Source: Sulfuricurvum sp.
GTDB taxonomy: Bacteria; Campylobacterota; Campylobacteria; Campylobacterales; Sulfurimonadaceae
Direction: 5' to 3'
NCBI GenBank assembly: GCA_024637295.1
Contig: JAGXFL010000009.1
Coordinates: 112,105 to 176,104, forward strand
Length of the DNA stretch: 64,000 bases
Position 1 is the first letter of the stretch. Each line of letters opens with the position of its first letter. The notes beneath the pieces are model-generated. The model saw only the letters and a program-made list of their open reading frames with translations. It was not told the DNA's origin and did not search any database. Below are positions 29,062 to 39,535 of this stretch, piece after piece. The translations under genes and the position numbers were made by a program.

Positions 29062-29559
29062 ATGGATGAAAGCAGAAGAGGGTTCGTCGGTAAAGCCTTT
29101 GGTGCCGTTGCCGCAGTTGGGGGAGTTGCATCGCTGTTAGCGATGAAAAAAACATGGGATCCCCTACCTAGCGTTATGTCAGCTGGGTTTACTACGGTTG
29201 ATGTATCGGGCTTGGAAGCCAATAAGCTCGAGATCGTAGTGTGGCGCGGTAAGCCGATCTTTGTACTCAAATACAGTGCAGATATGAAACCGACTGACGG
29301 ACGAAGTGTCAAGATTGGTGAAGATTATTATTCAGTAATGATTGGTCTGTGTACTCACCTGGGCTGTATTCCTGCATATCGTAATGATCAAAAAGATTTT
29401 AAATGTGCCTGTCATGGCGGTGAATTCACTGATGCTGGTATCAATAAATTCGGTCCGCCTCCACGTCCATTGGATATTCCTCCGTTTAAACTTGATGGCG
29501 TGACACTTGTATTGGGTGAAGAAGGCCCGGAATACAAAGCAATGATGGCGAAAGCGTAA
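29062..29559 (+). CDS. petA: Ubiquinol-cytochrome c reductase, Rieske iron-sulfur subunit
   Basis: RRGFVGKAFGAVAAVGG Tat-like anchor; CTHLGC and CACHGGEF Rieske boxes. Confidence 0.95.
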   Translation: MDESRRGFVGKAFGAVAAVGGVASLLAMKKTWDPLPSVMSAGFTTVDVSGLEANKLEIVVWRGKPIFVLKYSADMKPTDGRSVKIGEDYYSVMIGLCTHLGCIPAYRNDQKDFKCACHGGEFTDAGINKFGPPPRPLDIPPFKLDGVTLVLGEEGPEYKAMMAKA

Positions 29560-29569
29560 GGGGTAGACA

Positions 29570-30820
29570 ATGGCAGAATTTAAAAAAGCAGATTCGATGC
29601 TCGAGTGGTTCGATCAACGGCTAGGTGTTGTCAAATTCGCGAAAGTGATGATGACAGAGTATTGGATTCCTAAAAATATCAACTTTTTATGGGCTATGGG
29701 TGTATTGTTGAGCGTTATGTTTGCAATCTTGCTCGTTTCTGGAATCTTCCTACTTATGTATTATAAACCGGATGTCAACATGGCGTTCGATAGTGTAAAC
29801 TACACGATTATGCAAGAAGTAGGTTACGGCTGGCTTTTTAGACATATTCACGCGGTTGGTGCTTCAGTTGTTTTCTTGATCATCTATATCCATATGTTTA
29901 CCGGTATCTATTACGGCTCCTATAAAAAAGGGCGTGAGATGATATGGATTAGTGGTATGATCCTCTTTATGCTGTTTTCGGCTGAAGGATTTAGCGGATA
30001 CATGCTTCCATGGGGTCAAATGAGCTACTGGGCAGCATACGTTATTACGGAGATTTTTGGCGGTATTCCTCTCATCGGCGGCGATTTAGTAGTATGGATT
30101 CGCGGTAACTTCTATGTTGCGGACTCTACGTTGACCCGTTTCTTTATGCTTCATGTATTGTTGATTCCATTGGGGATTTTGGGTGCGATCGTGCTTCACT
30201 TCTATGCACTTCGTTTTCCTCATGTCAACAATGTTGAAGGTGAGTTTTTTGATTTTGATGAAGAAGCAGAAAAATATTTGGCAGGAAAACACAAAGAGTC
30301 AAAAGTCGTCCCTTTTTGGCCGGTATTTTTGTCTAAAGACTTTTTTGTTTTGGGTGTCTTTTTAGTCTTTTTCTTTTATTTGGTCTTTTTCCATTACGAT
30401 TTTGCAATGGATCCGATCAATTTTGACAAAGCAGACGGTCTTAAGACTCCAGCACATATTTATCCTGAGTGGTATTTCTTGTGGAGTTATGAAGTGTTAC
30501 GTGGTTGGTTCTTCCCAGTGGGTCCATTGTCCGGTAAAGATCTAGGGCTTATGGCATTTGGTTTTGCGAATGCTATTTTCTTGGTTATGCCATGGTTGGA
30601 TCGCTCACCAACAGTAAAACCTGCAAACCAACGTCCGTACTTTGGCATTTGGTTTTGGTTGATGATTGCTGATTTGATGGTATTGACTTTATTTGGTAAA
30701 TTACCGCCAACGGGTCCAAATGCATGGGTCGGATTTGGTGCATCGTTGACATTTTTAGTCTTATTCATCGCTCTTCCGTTTGTGACAATAGCAGAAGCAA
30801 AAAAAGCGAAAGGAAAATAA
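29570..30820 (+). CDS. petB: Cytochrome b subunit of bc1 complex
   Basis: RHIHAVGASVVFLIIYIHMF, GYMLPWGQMSYWAA, HVLLIPLGILGAIVLHF, HIYPEWYFLWSYEVLRG. Confidence 0.96.
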   Translation: MAEFKKADSMLEWFDQRLGVVKFAKVMMTEYWIPKNINFLWAMGVLLSVMFAILLVSGIFLLMYYKPDVNMAFDSVNYTIMQEVGYGWLFRHIHAVGASVVFLIIYIHMFTGIYYGSYKKGREMIWISGMILFMLFSAEGFSGYMLPWGQMSYWAAYVITEIFGGIPLIGGDLVVWIRGNFYVADSTLTRFFMLHVLLIPLGILGAIVLHFYALRFPHVNNVEGEFFDFDEEAEKYLAGKHKESKVVPFWPVFLSKDFFVLGVFLVFFFYLVFFHYDFAMDPINFDKADGLKTPAHIYPEWYFLWSYEVLRGWFFPVGPLSGKDLGLMAFGFANAIFLVMPWLDRSPTVKPANQRPYFGIWFWLMIADLMVLTLFGKLPPTGPNAWVGFGASLTFLVLFIALPFVTIAEAKKAKGK

Positions 30821-30821
30821 T

Positions 30822-31700
30822 ATGAAAGAATTTAAAATATTAGCAGTTCTTGTCGTTTTAGTCGGTGCACTTTATTATGGTATCGAACCGTTTGCACATA
30901 GTGTTATGCATCCTGAAGTGGCGCCTGCCAATTTTGCTTTTGATGATCTTAAAAATGTAGACACTTCTCTCAAGGGGAATGTGGATAATGGTAAAGTATT
31001 AGTAGAAGCAAACTGTATTGCTTGTCATGCTATTGAAGCTGCAGGGCATCTGCAAATTATGTCGAATGCGGATGCAGCGGCAGCTTATGGAGTTAATCCA
31101 CCTGATTTGAGCAGCGCAGGACGTATTTACGATAAAAACTTCTTGGCAAACTTTATTTATAATCCTGTAGCTGCGATGAAATTGGATCATAAATATCCGG
31201 TTGGCGGTGCAAAAGCGTTCCCAATGCCTTCATACAATTGGATGCAGCCTCAAGACATTATGGACGTAGTCGCTTATTTACAATCGATTTCTCCAAAAGT
31301 AACTGAAGATAAAGCGGGACATGAGGCAACGTTTAAAGCGGCATGTTCTCGTTGTCATGCGATGAAATACGGCACGCTTGAAGCGACGACTCCGGCAGAA
31401 ACATTGAAAACGTACTTGGGTACAACACCGCCTGATTTGTCACAACATATCAAAAGCCGTGGTGAACACTATCTTCACAGCTTTATCAATAATCCTCAAG
31501 TACTTCTTGCAGGAACGGCAATGCCTCGTGTTGGTTTGACTGAGAAAGCACAAGAAGAAGTGATCGCTTATATGGAAGAGATCGGTGATTCAAAAAAAGC
31601 AGAGCGTGAGAGTGTCGGTCTATGGGTTATGGGTTACTCGGTTGTTTTTGCCTTGTTAGCGTATCTATGGAAGCGTAAAATCTGGAAAAAAGTACACTAA
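30822..31700 (+). CDS. petC: Diheme cytochrome c1 subunit of bc1 complex
   Basis: Two CXXCH (CIACH, CSRCH), PPDLS, C-terminal TM anchor. Confidence 0.93.
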   Translation: MKEFKILAVLVVLVGALYYGIEPFAHSVMHPEVAPANFAFDDLKNVDTSLKGNVDNGKVLVEANCIACHAIEAAGHLQIMSNADAAAAYGVNPPDLSSAGRIYDKNFLANFIYNPVAAMKLDHKYPVGGAKAFPMPSYNWMQPQDIMDVVAYLQSISPKVTEDKAGHEATFKAACSRCHAMKYGTLEATTPAETLKTYLGTTPPDLSQHIKSRGEHYLHSFINNPQVLLAGTAMPRVGLTEKAQEEVIAYMEEIGDSKKAERESVGLWVMGYSVVFALLAYLWKRKIWKKVH

Positions 31701-31709
31701 GTGTACTTT
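31689..31709 (+). terminator. Hairpin overlapping petC stop codon
   Basis: AAAGTACAC-TAA-GTGTACTTT, 9-bp perfect stem with the stop codon in the loop; no long T run. Confidence 0.5.
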
Positions 31710-31722
31710 ATAGGGGAATAGA

Positions 31723-32118
31723 ATGAAAATCATAATTAGCTTGATATTAACTGTATTATTAAGTAGCGTTGCAAGTGCAGACAATACTTTGGTCACCAAT
31801 ATGAGTCAAATGGAAAATGGCTTAACGATGGTACAAAAAGGATTTTTGTACAACAATCCAGTCCAGATAAAAGAGGGAGTCGCGGATATTCATACCGCTA
31901 ACCTTCTTTTTCATAATGTCGATGAGACGAAAAAGTATCTTCCAAAAGAGAAACAACACATGAGCAATATTGCATTCAATGCATCAAAACGCATTGATAA
32001 GGCAACTGCTGATTTGTTAAAATCTTTGGATAAAAAACAATTTTCAAAAGCAAGCCAATCCTATTCTGAAATCGTGAATGCTTGTACCTCTTGCCACGCT
32101 GTAGTTCGCGGCTGGTAA
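31723..32118 (+). CDS. Exported monoheme c-type cytochrome (cytochrome c'-like)
   Basis: Signal peptide, helical body, C-terminal ACTSCHAVVRGW heme motif. Confidence 0.75.
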   Translation: MKIIISLILTVLLSSVASADNTLVTNMSQMENGLTMVQKGFLYNNPVQIKEGVADIHTANLLFHNVDETKKYLPKEKQHMSNIAFNASKRIDKATADLLKSLDKKQFSKASQSYSEIVNACTSCHAVVRGW

Positions 32119-32219
32119 CTCCTAATGGCTCCTCTCTGGGGTCATCTCTTCATTAATAAAATCAATATTTCTCCCTTCCTTAACACAACTGTAACACTTC
32201 TTGATTAAGATACCCAAAA

Positions 32220-34274
32220 ATGAATTATTGGAATCAAAGTATGAATCATAAAACAACTATTTTGTTGGCTCTAAGTGCTATTCAAGCATTAGCTCAAGAG
32301 AATACATACTCTTTAGATGCTTTAAGTGTAACGGCATTACGGGAGGAAGAAACAGTGTTTTCTCAGCCACTGAGCATTGATGTAAAACAATCTGATGAGA
32401 TTAGACTTGATCAAGTTATTTTTCAAAAAGATCTTCTAAATTCAATATCAGGTGTACGAGTTGAGCAAACAGGATCAATCATTGGACACAAAACTTCTAT
32501 TCGAATGCCTTTATCAACAGAGCCTTATTATCTCTTTTTACAAGACGGTATTCCAGTACAATCATCAGGATTTTTTAATCATAATGGATTAGCTTACACA
32601 ACGTATGGTTCAGCAAGTTCTGTCGAGGTTCTCAAGGGGACGGGATCGGCTTTGTATGGTTCAGATGCGATGGCTGGAACCATAAATGTTCTCTCAGCTA
32701 CAGAGCCAACAAAAGAACTAAAAAAGTCTTTACACACAAATATCGGTAGTGATGGGTATAAATCGATCAGCACAACGCTTAGCGATACAATTGATCAGAA
32801 AAGATCCTACTCTTTAGGGGTGCGTTATGATCATAACGATGGATGGAGAGAACACAGTAAATCGGAACGTTTGGAGGCTAATGGTCGTTTTGATTACTTG
32901 ATGAACAAAGATAATTTTGTAAAAATTGTTTTTGCGGCTTCAAAAACAGATGCCCAACAAGCAGATGATTTTTTAAATTATTCAAACATTGAGAATGGTT
33001 CTGCTGCTGCAAGTGACGATCCAAATTATTATACGGCACTTTCAAAGACGGACGTACGACGTCAATTTGATTATGCACGTTTGTCAGCTGAATTTATTAA
33101 TTATGCATTAGAGGATGCAGAGATCAGTATTACGCCTTATCTTCGTTACAACAGAAACCGCTATGTGGCAACATGGGAAACTACATTACCTAGCAACGAC
33201 AGTGTACAACAAAGCGTTGGCTTGCTAAATAAAATCAAATTTGAGCCGACTTGGGGACGTATTATCGCTGGATTGGATACAGAGTACACTCATGCAGACC
33301 AACAAAATAATCAAGAATATGATTACAATGCATCTATCTTAAAAGGGGCAATTTATGATTACACAGTTGATTACTACTCGCTTTCTCCTTACATCCATAC
33401 AGATTATAAAGTGTCAAACGTATTAACGCTCAGTGGTGGTATACGATACGATTCTAGCCATTATACGTATGATAACAAGATCTCAGACGGCAATGTATTT
33501 AATATATACTATCGTACGTCTGATCGTAAAGATTCGTTCAAACATACGAGCCCAAAGCTATCATTATCGTATCAGCCTAGCGCAGAACTCAATCTGTATG
33601 CACGTTATGCAAATGGATTTAGAATCCCACAAGCCAGCATGCTTTATTCATTAAAAAAAGGGTATGAAACGTATGGATTGAATCCGGAAACGTCTGACAT
33701 GGTTGAAGTTGGAATAAAAAAGGGCGACCAAACAAACTATGCTGAAATCTCAGGATATGTTACGAAAATCAAAGACACATTTACGCAAGACCAAGCAAGT
33801 GGAGTTAAATATTACCGCAACGGAGGAGCAAGTGTCCATCGAGGAGTAGAACTAGGTGTCTCTGTGAAAGTGACTTCAGATGTAGTTGCAAAGGGAAGTT
33901 ACAGCTATTCACAGCATTATTATGAAAATGATACAATATACCATGACAATCAAATGGCGTCTGCGCCTAATAACATGGCTAATGGGAGATTGTTTTATAC
34001 GCCAGAAACCATTAATGGCTTAGTAGTTATGGGAGAATGGCAATATACCGGATCGTACTGGATGGATGATGCGCATGTAAAAAAATACGGAGGGTATAAT
34101 ATTGGTAATTTAAAAGCCGATTATGCCTACACAAAAGCACTCTCCATTATTGCTAAAATTACGAATATTACAGATGAACGGTATGCTACGAGTGCAACGT
34201 ATGCTTACAGTAAATCTAAATACACTCCAGGTGACCCGAGACAATTCTTTGCAGGACTTCAATACACATGGTAA
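32220..34274 (+). CDS. TonB-dependent outer-membrane receptor
   Basis: Plug domain (DGIPVQSSGFF, VEVLKGTGSALYGSDAMAGTINV), barrel repeats, terminal FAGLQYTW. Confidence 0.92.
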   Translation: MNYWNQSMNHKTTILLALSAIQALAQENTYSLDALSVTALREEETVFSQPLSIDVKQSDEIRLDQVIFQKDLLNSISGVRVEQTGSIIGHKTSIRMPLSTEPYYLFLQDGIPVQSSGFFNHNGLAYTTYGSASSVEVLKGTGSALYGSDAMAGTINVLSATEPTKELKKSLHTNIGSDGYKSISTTLSDTIDQKRSYSLGVRYDHNDGWREHSKSERLEANGRFDYLMNKDNFVKIVFAASKTDAQQADDFLNYSNIENGSAAASDDPNYYTALSKTDVRRQFDYARLSAEFINYALEDAEISITPYLRYNRNRYVATWETTLPSNDSVQQSVGLLNKIKFEPTWGRIIAGLDTEYTHADQQNNQEYDYNASILKGAIYDYTVDYYSLSPYIHTDYKVSNVLTLSGGIRYDSSHYTYDNKISDGNVFNIYYRTSDRKDSFKHTSPKLSLSYQPSAELNLYARYANGFRIPQASMLYSLKKGYETYGLNPETSDMVEVGIKKGDQTNYAEISGYVTKIKDTFTQDQASGVKYYRNGGASVHRGVELGVSVKVTSDVVAKGSYSYSQHYYENDTIYHDNQMASAPNNMANGRLFYTPETINGLVVMGEWQYTGSYWMDDAHVKKYGGYNIGNLKADYAYTKALSIIAKITNITDERYATSATYAYSKSKYTPGDPRQFFAGLQYTW

Positions 34275-35617
34275 GACTTTCAAAACTACATAAACTTGGC
34301 GCACATACCGTTGTCTTCATGTTGCTGATTCTCTCGATCAGCGGATTTTTTCTCAACCATAAGAATTGGAACTTTTTATATTCTACTACATTTACATCGG
34401 TACCTAAGTCGGTTATAGAGCATGATACTTCATTGATAAATGGTTATTGGATTGATCCACTCAATGCAAACCATATTATCGCAGCAGGAAAACGGGGAAT
34501 CTTTGAAAGTGAGAATCAAGGAAAAGATTTTCAACAGCGTTTAGCAGTGCCATGTAATGCTCTGAAATCCTACGAAGGTATTTTGTACGCTGCAAGCCAT
34601 GATGGCATTTATCGTCAAGATACTTTGGGCGAATGGAAGCTTTTAGCGTTGGGTACCAAGCATATTAATGCGATAAGCGTTTATGCCAATCGTATTGTTG
34701 CTTCTGTTGATCAATCACAAATAGTAGTATTGGATTTAGAGGGAAATATTCTGCAACGAACAGCCCCGGTGATCAAAAGTAATGAGTTAGAGCATGATAT
34801 AAGTCTCGCACGACTTATCCGTGATGTCCATTATGGACGTGGCTTATTTGATGGGATTAGTTCGCTAATAATTAATGACTTTGCAACCATAATGTTGAGC
34901 TTTTTATTATTGAGTGGTATGGTGATGTCGGTATTGATCTATCAAACGCGTAAAAAGATTGCCAATCGCGGTAAAGCGATCAAAATGGTGCTAAAGGTGC
35001 ATGCGACAAGTATCAGTGTGGTAGCCACCATACCGCTAATATTGATAGCATTAAGCGGCATTTTGCTGGATCACTCTAAATTGTTTGCAGCATTTTTGAA
35101 ATCTGTGAGTATTTCTTCTACATATCAGCCTCCTGTCTATCATCAGCTAAGTTCAGATATTTGGTCGGTGGATTATGATGGAGATGTTTACCGCATCGGC
35201 AATCGTCACGGTATTTACCAAAGCAGTGACCTTAAAGAGTGGGATTTTGAAAACAGCGGATTTGCGTATAAGATGATTCGTAACGGGTCAATATTGTATG
35301 TCAGTGGAATGGGCGCACCTAATAGAGTTTTAGAAAATAATGTTTGGAAGAAATTAGAACACTCTCCTCATATGTTCAAAGACGTTATAACGATAAATGG
35401 AAAAGTACATTATCTCAAGGGGCATAAGAATAGTGTAGCATTACCCCATTTTCAGGATGCGACATTGTATAGCGTTTTATTCACATTACATGACGGCTCT
35501 TTTTTTGGTGATTGGTGGGCATATGTAAATGACGTAACCGCCGTAACATTGATTTTCTTGCTAATTAGCGGAATAATCTTATGGATGAGAATAAAAAGAA
35601 TTTTAAAAGTCAAATAA
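34268..35617 (+). CDS. PepSY-associated TM protein with beta-propeller-like periplasmic repeats
   Basis: KLHKLGAHTVVFMLLILSISGFFLNHKNW, MVLKVHATSISVVATIPLILIALSGILLDHS, C-terminal TM; AGKRGIFESENQGKDFQ and GNRHGIYQSSDLKEWDFE repeats. Confidence 0.75.
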   Translation: MVRLSKLHKLGAHTVVFMLLILSISGFFLNHKNWNFLYSTTFTSVPKSVIEHDTSLINGYWIDPLNANHIIAAGKRGIFESENQGKDFQQRLAVPCNALKSYEGILYAASHDGIYRQDTLGEWKLLALGTKHINAISVYANRIVASVDQSQIVVLDLEGNILQRTAPVIKSNELEHDISLARLIRDVHYGRGLFDGISSLIINDFATIMLSFLLLSGMVMSVLIYQTRKKIANRGKAIKMVLKVHATSISVVATIPLILIALSGILLDHSKLFAAFLKSVSISSTYQPPVYHQLSSDIWSVDYDGDVYRIGNRHGIYQSSDLKEWDFENSGFAYKMIRNGSILYVSGMGAPNRVLENNVWKKLEHSPHMFKDVITINGKVHYLKGHKNSVALPHFQDATLYSVLFTLHDGSFFGDWWAYVNDVTAVTLIFLLISGIILWMRIKRILKVK

Positions 35618-35636
35618 TCATGCTAATGATTTGACT
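35608..35636 (+). terminator. Hairpin downstream of PepSY gene
   Basis: AGTCAAAT(aat)CAT-gcta-ATGATTTGACT, 11-bp stem with a 3-nt bulge, overlapping gene end. Confidence 0.45.
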
Positions 35637-35693
35637 AAATAAAACTCAAAACTACTTTTAGATACTATCGCACACAATGAGCTATGCCCAAGG

Positions 35694-36665
35694 ATGAATG
35701 TGTTAATAGATAGTTATGGCAGAACGGTTGATTATTTACGGGTTTCGGTGACGGAGCGGTGTAATTTTCGATGCCAGTACTGTATGCCTGAAAAACCCTT
35801 TTCATGGGTACCAAAAGAAAATCTACTCAGCTTCGAAGAATTGTTTGAATTTATGAAAGTCGCGATTGATGAAGGGGTCAAAAAAATCCGTATTACGGGT
35901 GGTGAACCGCTTTTACGAGAAAATTTGGATACTTTTATCAAGTTGATCCATGATTATAAAAATGACATTGATCTAGCGATGACCACGAACGCCTTTTTGC
36001 TCAAAGGTGCCGCACAAAAACTCTACGATGCAGGGCTTCGTCGTTTAAATGTCTCTATTGATTCACTCAACGCGGATGTTGCTGAAAAAATCGCAAAAAA
36101 AGATGTTCTTAAAAATGTCCTCGAAGGGATCGAAGAAGCGTTGAAGGTCGGATTCCGAGTTAAGGCCAATATGGTCCCCATGAAGGGGCTTAATGACAAT
36201 GAAATCTTGGATATTTTAGAGTATTGCAAAGAGCGCAATATCGTAGTGCGTTTTATCGAATACATGGAAAATGTCCATGCAGAGGTCGATATAAAAGGGA
36301 TGCAAAGTCATGAACTTCTAGCGATTATCGGCAGTCGATATAGCTATGTCGATGAGGGCTTTGACGGCCATTCACCATCGCACTACTATAAACTTGAAGA
36401 TGGATATGAGTTTGGAATCATTGAGCCGCACAAAGACGATTTTTGTACCAAATGCAATCGTATCCGCCTCACCGCAGAGGGTAATTTGATTCCGTGTTTG
36501 TATTTTGATGAAGCGATGAGTATCCGTGATGCAGTGCGACGCGGTGATATCAAAGAAGCGGCCCTGGTACTCAAAGAGGTCATTCGCACTAAGCCCGAGA
36601 AAAATCGCTGGTCTGATCCTGAGGGTGAAGCTTCGAAGCGTGCCTTTTACGAAACGGGTGGTTGA
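35694..36665 (+). CDS. moaA: GTP 3',8-cyclase MoaA
   Basis: [20 protein letters not shown] radical-SAM motif, [30 protein letters not shown]. Confidence 0.96.
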   Translation: MNVLIDSYGRTVDYLRVSVTERCNFRCQYCMPEKPFSWVPKENLLSFEELFEFMKVAIDEGVKKIRITGGEPLLRENLDTFIKLIHDYKNDIDLAMTTNAFLLKGAAQKLYDAGLRRLNVSIDSLNADVAEKIAKKDVLKNVLEGIEEALKVGFRVKANMVPMKGLNDNEILDILEYCKERNIVVRFIEYMENVHAEVDIKGMQSHELLAIIGSRYSYVDEGFDGHSPSHYYKLEDGYEFGIIEPHKDDFCTKCNRIRLTAEGNLIPCLYFDEAMSIRDAVRRGDIKEAALVLKEVIRTKPEKNRWSDPEGEASKRAFYETGG

Positions 36666-36668
36666 TAG

Positions 36669-37427
36669 ATGCTTCAATTAGTCGAACATTTTTATTCTAT
36701 ACAGGGTGAGGGAAAGTATACAGGTGTCCCTTCTGTATTTTTCCGATTCGGAGGATGCAATCTTACGTGTGCAGGGTTTGGATGTCATGAAATAGCTCCA
36801 AATGGTACCGAAGTTATCGGATGTGATACTGCATATGCTGTTGATCGCAAAGCCTTTGGTGGGCTGTGGCAAGAGGTCGAAGAGCTTCAAACGCTGATAT
36901 GGATCATGAATTCCTACCGTCTTCCTCCTCACGTGGATGTAGTGCTTACAGGCGGAGAGCCGCTGATCTATGGCAATGAACCGATTTTTCTTGAGTTTAT
37001 TGAGCATTTGATCTCGCAAGGGCATCGTGTAACGTTTGAGACCAATGCCACTATTACACCTGATTTCGCTAAATACCCTTTTTACAAAGAAGCGGTGTAT
37101 GCCCTCTCAGTCAAGCTTTCCAACAGCGGTGAGCCGTATGATAAACGGGTAAAATTTGAGATTCTTGACTCCATCATTACCAACACAAATGGAAGTTTTT
37201 TTAAATTCACAGTGGATGAGCCCTCTCTCGTCTCCCATATCGAATCCGAAATCGATGAGATCATCACCCGTTATCCGCTTACCCCTGTGTATTGTATGCC
37301 TTTGGGTGGCGATAAATCTCATATTGAAGCCAATTGTGAGGCGGTGATCGAGTTTTGCAAACGCCGTGGCTTTATCTACAGTGACCGTCTTCATATACGC
37401 ATTTGGGATCAAAATCATGGTGTATAA
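36669..37427 (+). CDS. queE: 7-carboxy-7-deazaguanine synthase
   Basis: VEHFYSIQGEGKYTGVPSVFFRFGGCNLTCAGFGC, VLTGGEPLIYGNEP, CMPLGGDKS. Confidence 0.92.
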   Translation: MLQLVEHFYSIQGEGKYTGVPSVFFRFGGCNLTCAGFGCHEIAPNGTEVIGCDTAYAVDRKAFGGLWQEVEELQTLIWIMNSYRLPPHVDVVLTGGEPLIYGNEPIFLEFIEHLISQGHRVTFETNATITPDFAKYPFYKEAVYALSVKLSNSGEPYDKRVKFEILDSIITNTNGSFFKFTVDEPSLVSHIESEIDEIITRYPLTPVYCMPLGGDKSHIEANCEAVIEFCKRRGFIYSDRLHIRIWDQNHGV

Positions 37428-37428
37428 G

Positions 37429-37665
37429 ATGAGCAGTCTTCTCGTAGAGAAAGTCAGAGAGAAGATTTACCGTATTCGCAATATTGAAGTGATGTTGGAT
37501 TCTGATTTGGCAGAGCTCTATGGTGTAGAAACAAAATATATTAATCAGGCTGTTTCTCGGAATACTGAGCGATTTCCGAATGATTTTGTTTTTGAACTCT
37601 CTCAAGATGAGTGGGACAACTTGAAGTCACAAAATGTGACCTCAAAAGGTAGTAATATATCATGA
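37429..37665 (+). pseudogene. Truncated ORF6N-domain protein remnant
   Basis: MSSLLVEKVREKIYRIRNIEVMLDSDLAELYGVETKYINQAVSRNTERFPNDFVFELSQDEWDNLKSQNVTSKGSNIS: ORF6N start ending early, 4-nt overlap with queD. Confidence 0.65.
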
Positions 37666-38243
37666 TAATACGAAAACTCTTTAAATTTGAAAATGCCCAC
37701 ATAGTCCGAGGGTGCTCTACCCAGCGTTGCCGCGCTTCATTACATGGACACTCTTACAAAGTCGAAGTGTTGTTTGAATCCGCGTATCTTGATCACGGGC
37801 AGATGGTCTATGATTTTGGTTTGATGAAACAGGGGATGAAAGCTCTGATTGACAGCTTTGATCACGCGATTGCCTTATGGGATGGCGATGATGCTGTGTA
37901 TCTGGAAGATATGAAACGCAACTCTAGCCGTTGGGTACAACTGCCTGTCTCTCCATCAGCAGAGCAATTCAGCCGTGTCATCTTTGTGATGATCGATCGT
38001 CTTTTGGGATGTACGCAGGTGATAAACGGTGAGCGGGGAGTAAAGCTGCACAGTATTATCGTCCATGAGACCGACACCGGATATGCACAAGGATTTTCAC
38101 AAGATGCCTACTCGGATATTATGGGGACGATTCCATTGCAAAAAATTATTTTCAGCGAAGGGGTAAGAGCCGATTGGCCTGATGCGCTGATGTGGGAGAA
38201 AGTTTTAGCTGGAGAGGTGTTTACCAACCCTGATACGGTTTAA
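37662..38243 (+). CDS. queD: 6-carboxy-5,6,7,8-tetrahydropterin synthase
   Basis: FKFENAHIVRGCSTQRCRASLHGHSYKVEVLF, FGLMKQGMKALIDSFDHAI, VHETDTGYAQ. Confidence 0.9.
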   Translation: MIIRKLFKFENAHIVRGCSTQRCRASLHGHSYKVEVLFESAYLDHGQMVYDFGLMKQGMKALIDSFDHAIALWDGDDAVYLEDMKRNSSRWVQLPVSPSAEQFSRVIFVMIDRLLGCTQVINGERGVKLHSIIVHETDTGYAQGFSQDAYSDIMGTIPLQKIIFSEGVRADWPDALMWEKVLAGEVFTNPDTV

Positions 38244-39457
38244 AGTGTTACCAGAGATACTTGGACATCCGAATTCATACACCAGCGTGTCGGGATGATT
38301 CTTACTTCTGAACCTTGCTCAAATTTTTCCACATTTTCGTCCACCATCATATAACCATTGGCTCGTGAGAGCGGAAGCACCATTCCGGGACCGAAGTTTG
38401 GACTTGGGGTAAACGTCGAACCATCAAACCAACCAGGGATCAATGAACGGCGCCCTTTTTTCATGATAAACGGTTCGGCCATACGTGTGGTGATGGTAGA
38501 GAGGTATTTATCATGCCTACCGCTAAGAGAGTGGATGATACTTTGACCAAAGAGTTCGAAACACAAAGCGGAAGCCAAAGGATTTCCTGGTAGATTAAGA
38601 ATGAGGGTATTGTTAATACGTCCAAAGGTTGTCGGTTTGCCGGGTTTGATGTCGACGGATTCAAAAAGACTCTCGAAGCCAAGTTCTTGAAATGCCTTCT
38701 TGGTGTAGTCAGCATCTCCGATACTCACACCTCCGGAAGTGACGATCAAATCGGCATCTAATGAACTGGCGATATGGTTTTGGATCGACTCAACGGTATC
38801 TTCCGCAGTACCTGTAAAAATAACTTCACATCCAAGCTCCGCAGCACGAGCAGTAAACGTTGGGGTGTTGGTGTTGTACAACTGATTATTACCCAGCGTT
38901 TCAAAATGCATTTTGAGCTCATTTCCTGAGGAGAAGAACGCGACTCTAGGACGTCGATAGAGTTTGATGTGGGTTATCCCTTGAGATGCAAGCAGTGTGA
39001 TGTGATGGGCATGCAAAAAGGTCCCATTTTTAAGCAGTTCCATATCGAATTGGATGTCTTCACCTTTGAGACGAATGTGCTGTCCTGCTGTGATGTTAGA
39101 GTCAAAAGTGACCTTATTTTCATGGATGGTTACATTTTCAATGGGGACAATCGCCTCGCATCCTTGCGGGATCTTTGCTCCGGTCATAATACGGATACAT
39201 TGATCTTCAGTTAGTCGGACATCATTGACGTCTCCGGCGAAGACAACACACGATTGCGGCAATGTTTTACCACCATCACAGACACGAATGGCATATCCGT
39301 CCATCGCCGAATTATCAAATTCAGGAAGGGAATGTGTAGCGATTACCGTCTGTGCCAATACTCGATTCAGAGCATTTTCGATGGGGACAATTTCCGTACT
39401 TAATGGCAATGCTGCGGAATAAATATGGTGCAATGCCTCTTCGACGTTGATGGCCAT
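38240..39457 (-). CDS. moeA: Molybdopterin molybdenumtransferase MoeA
   Basis: LPEFDNSAMDGYAIR, IMTGAKIPQGCEAIVPIE, VTSGGVSIGDADY, KPGKPTTFG, LNLPGNPLASALCFELF. Confidence 0.95.
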   Translation of the reverse strand: MAINVEEALHHIYSAALPLSTEIVPIENALNRVLAQTVIATHSLPEFDNSAMDGYAIRVCDGGKTLPQSCVVFAGDVNDVRLTEDQCIRIMTGAKIPQGCEAIVPIENVTIHENKVTFDSNITAGQHIRLKGEDIQFDMELLKNGTFLHAHHITLLASQGITHIKLYRRPRVAFFSSGNELKMHFETLGNNQLYNTNTPTFTARAAELGCEVIFTGTAEDTVESIQNHIASSLDADLIVTSGGVSIGDADYTKKAFQELGFESLFESVDIKPGKPTTFGRINNTLILNLPGNPLASALCFELFGQSIIHSLSGRHDKYLSTITTRMAEPFIMKKGRRSLIPGWFDGSTFTPSPNFGPGMVLPLSRANGYMMVDENVEKFEQGSEVRIIPTRWCMNSDVQVSLVTL

Positions 39458-39535
39458 TATGTCTCCTTGAAGGTGTTCCCTTATGCTTTGGGAATGGTTA
39501 GATGATTATAAGCAAACTAAGGTAAAATCCCCTTT

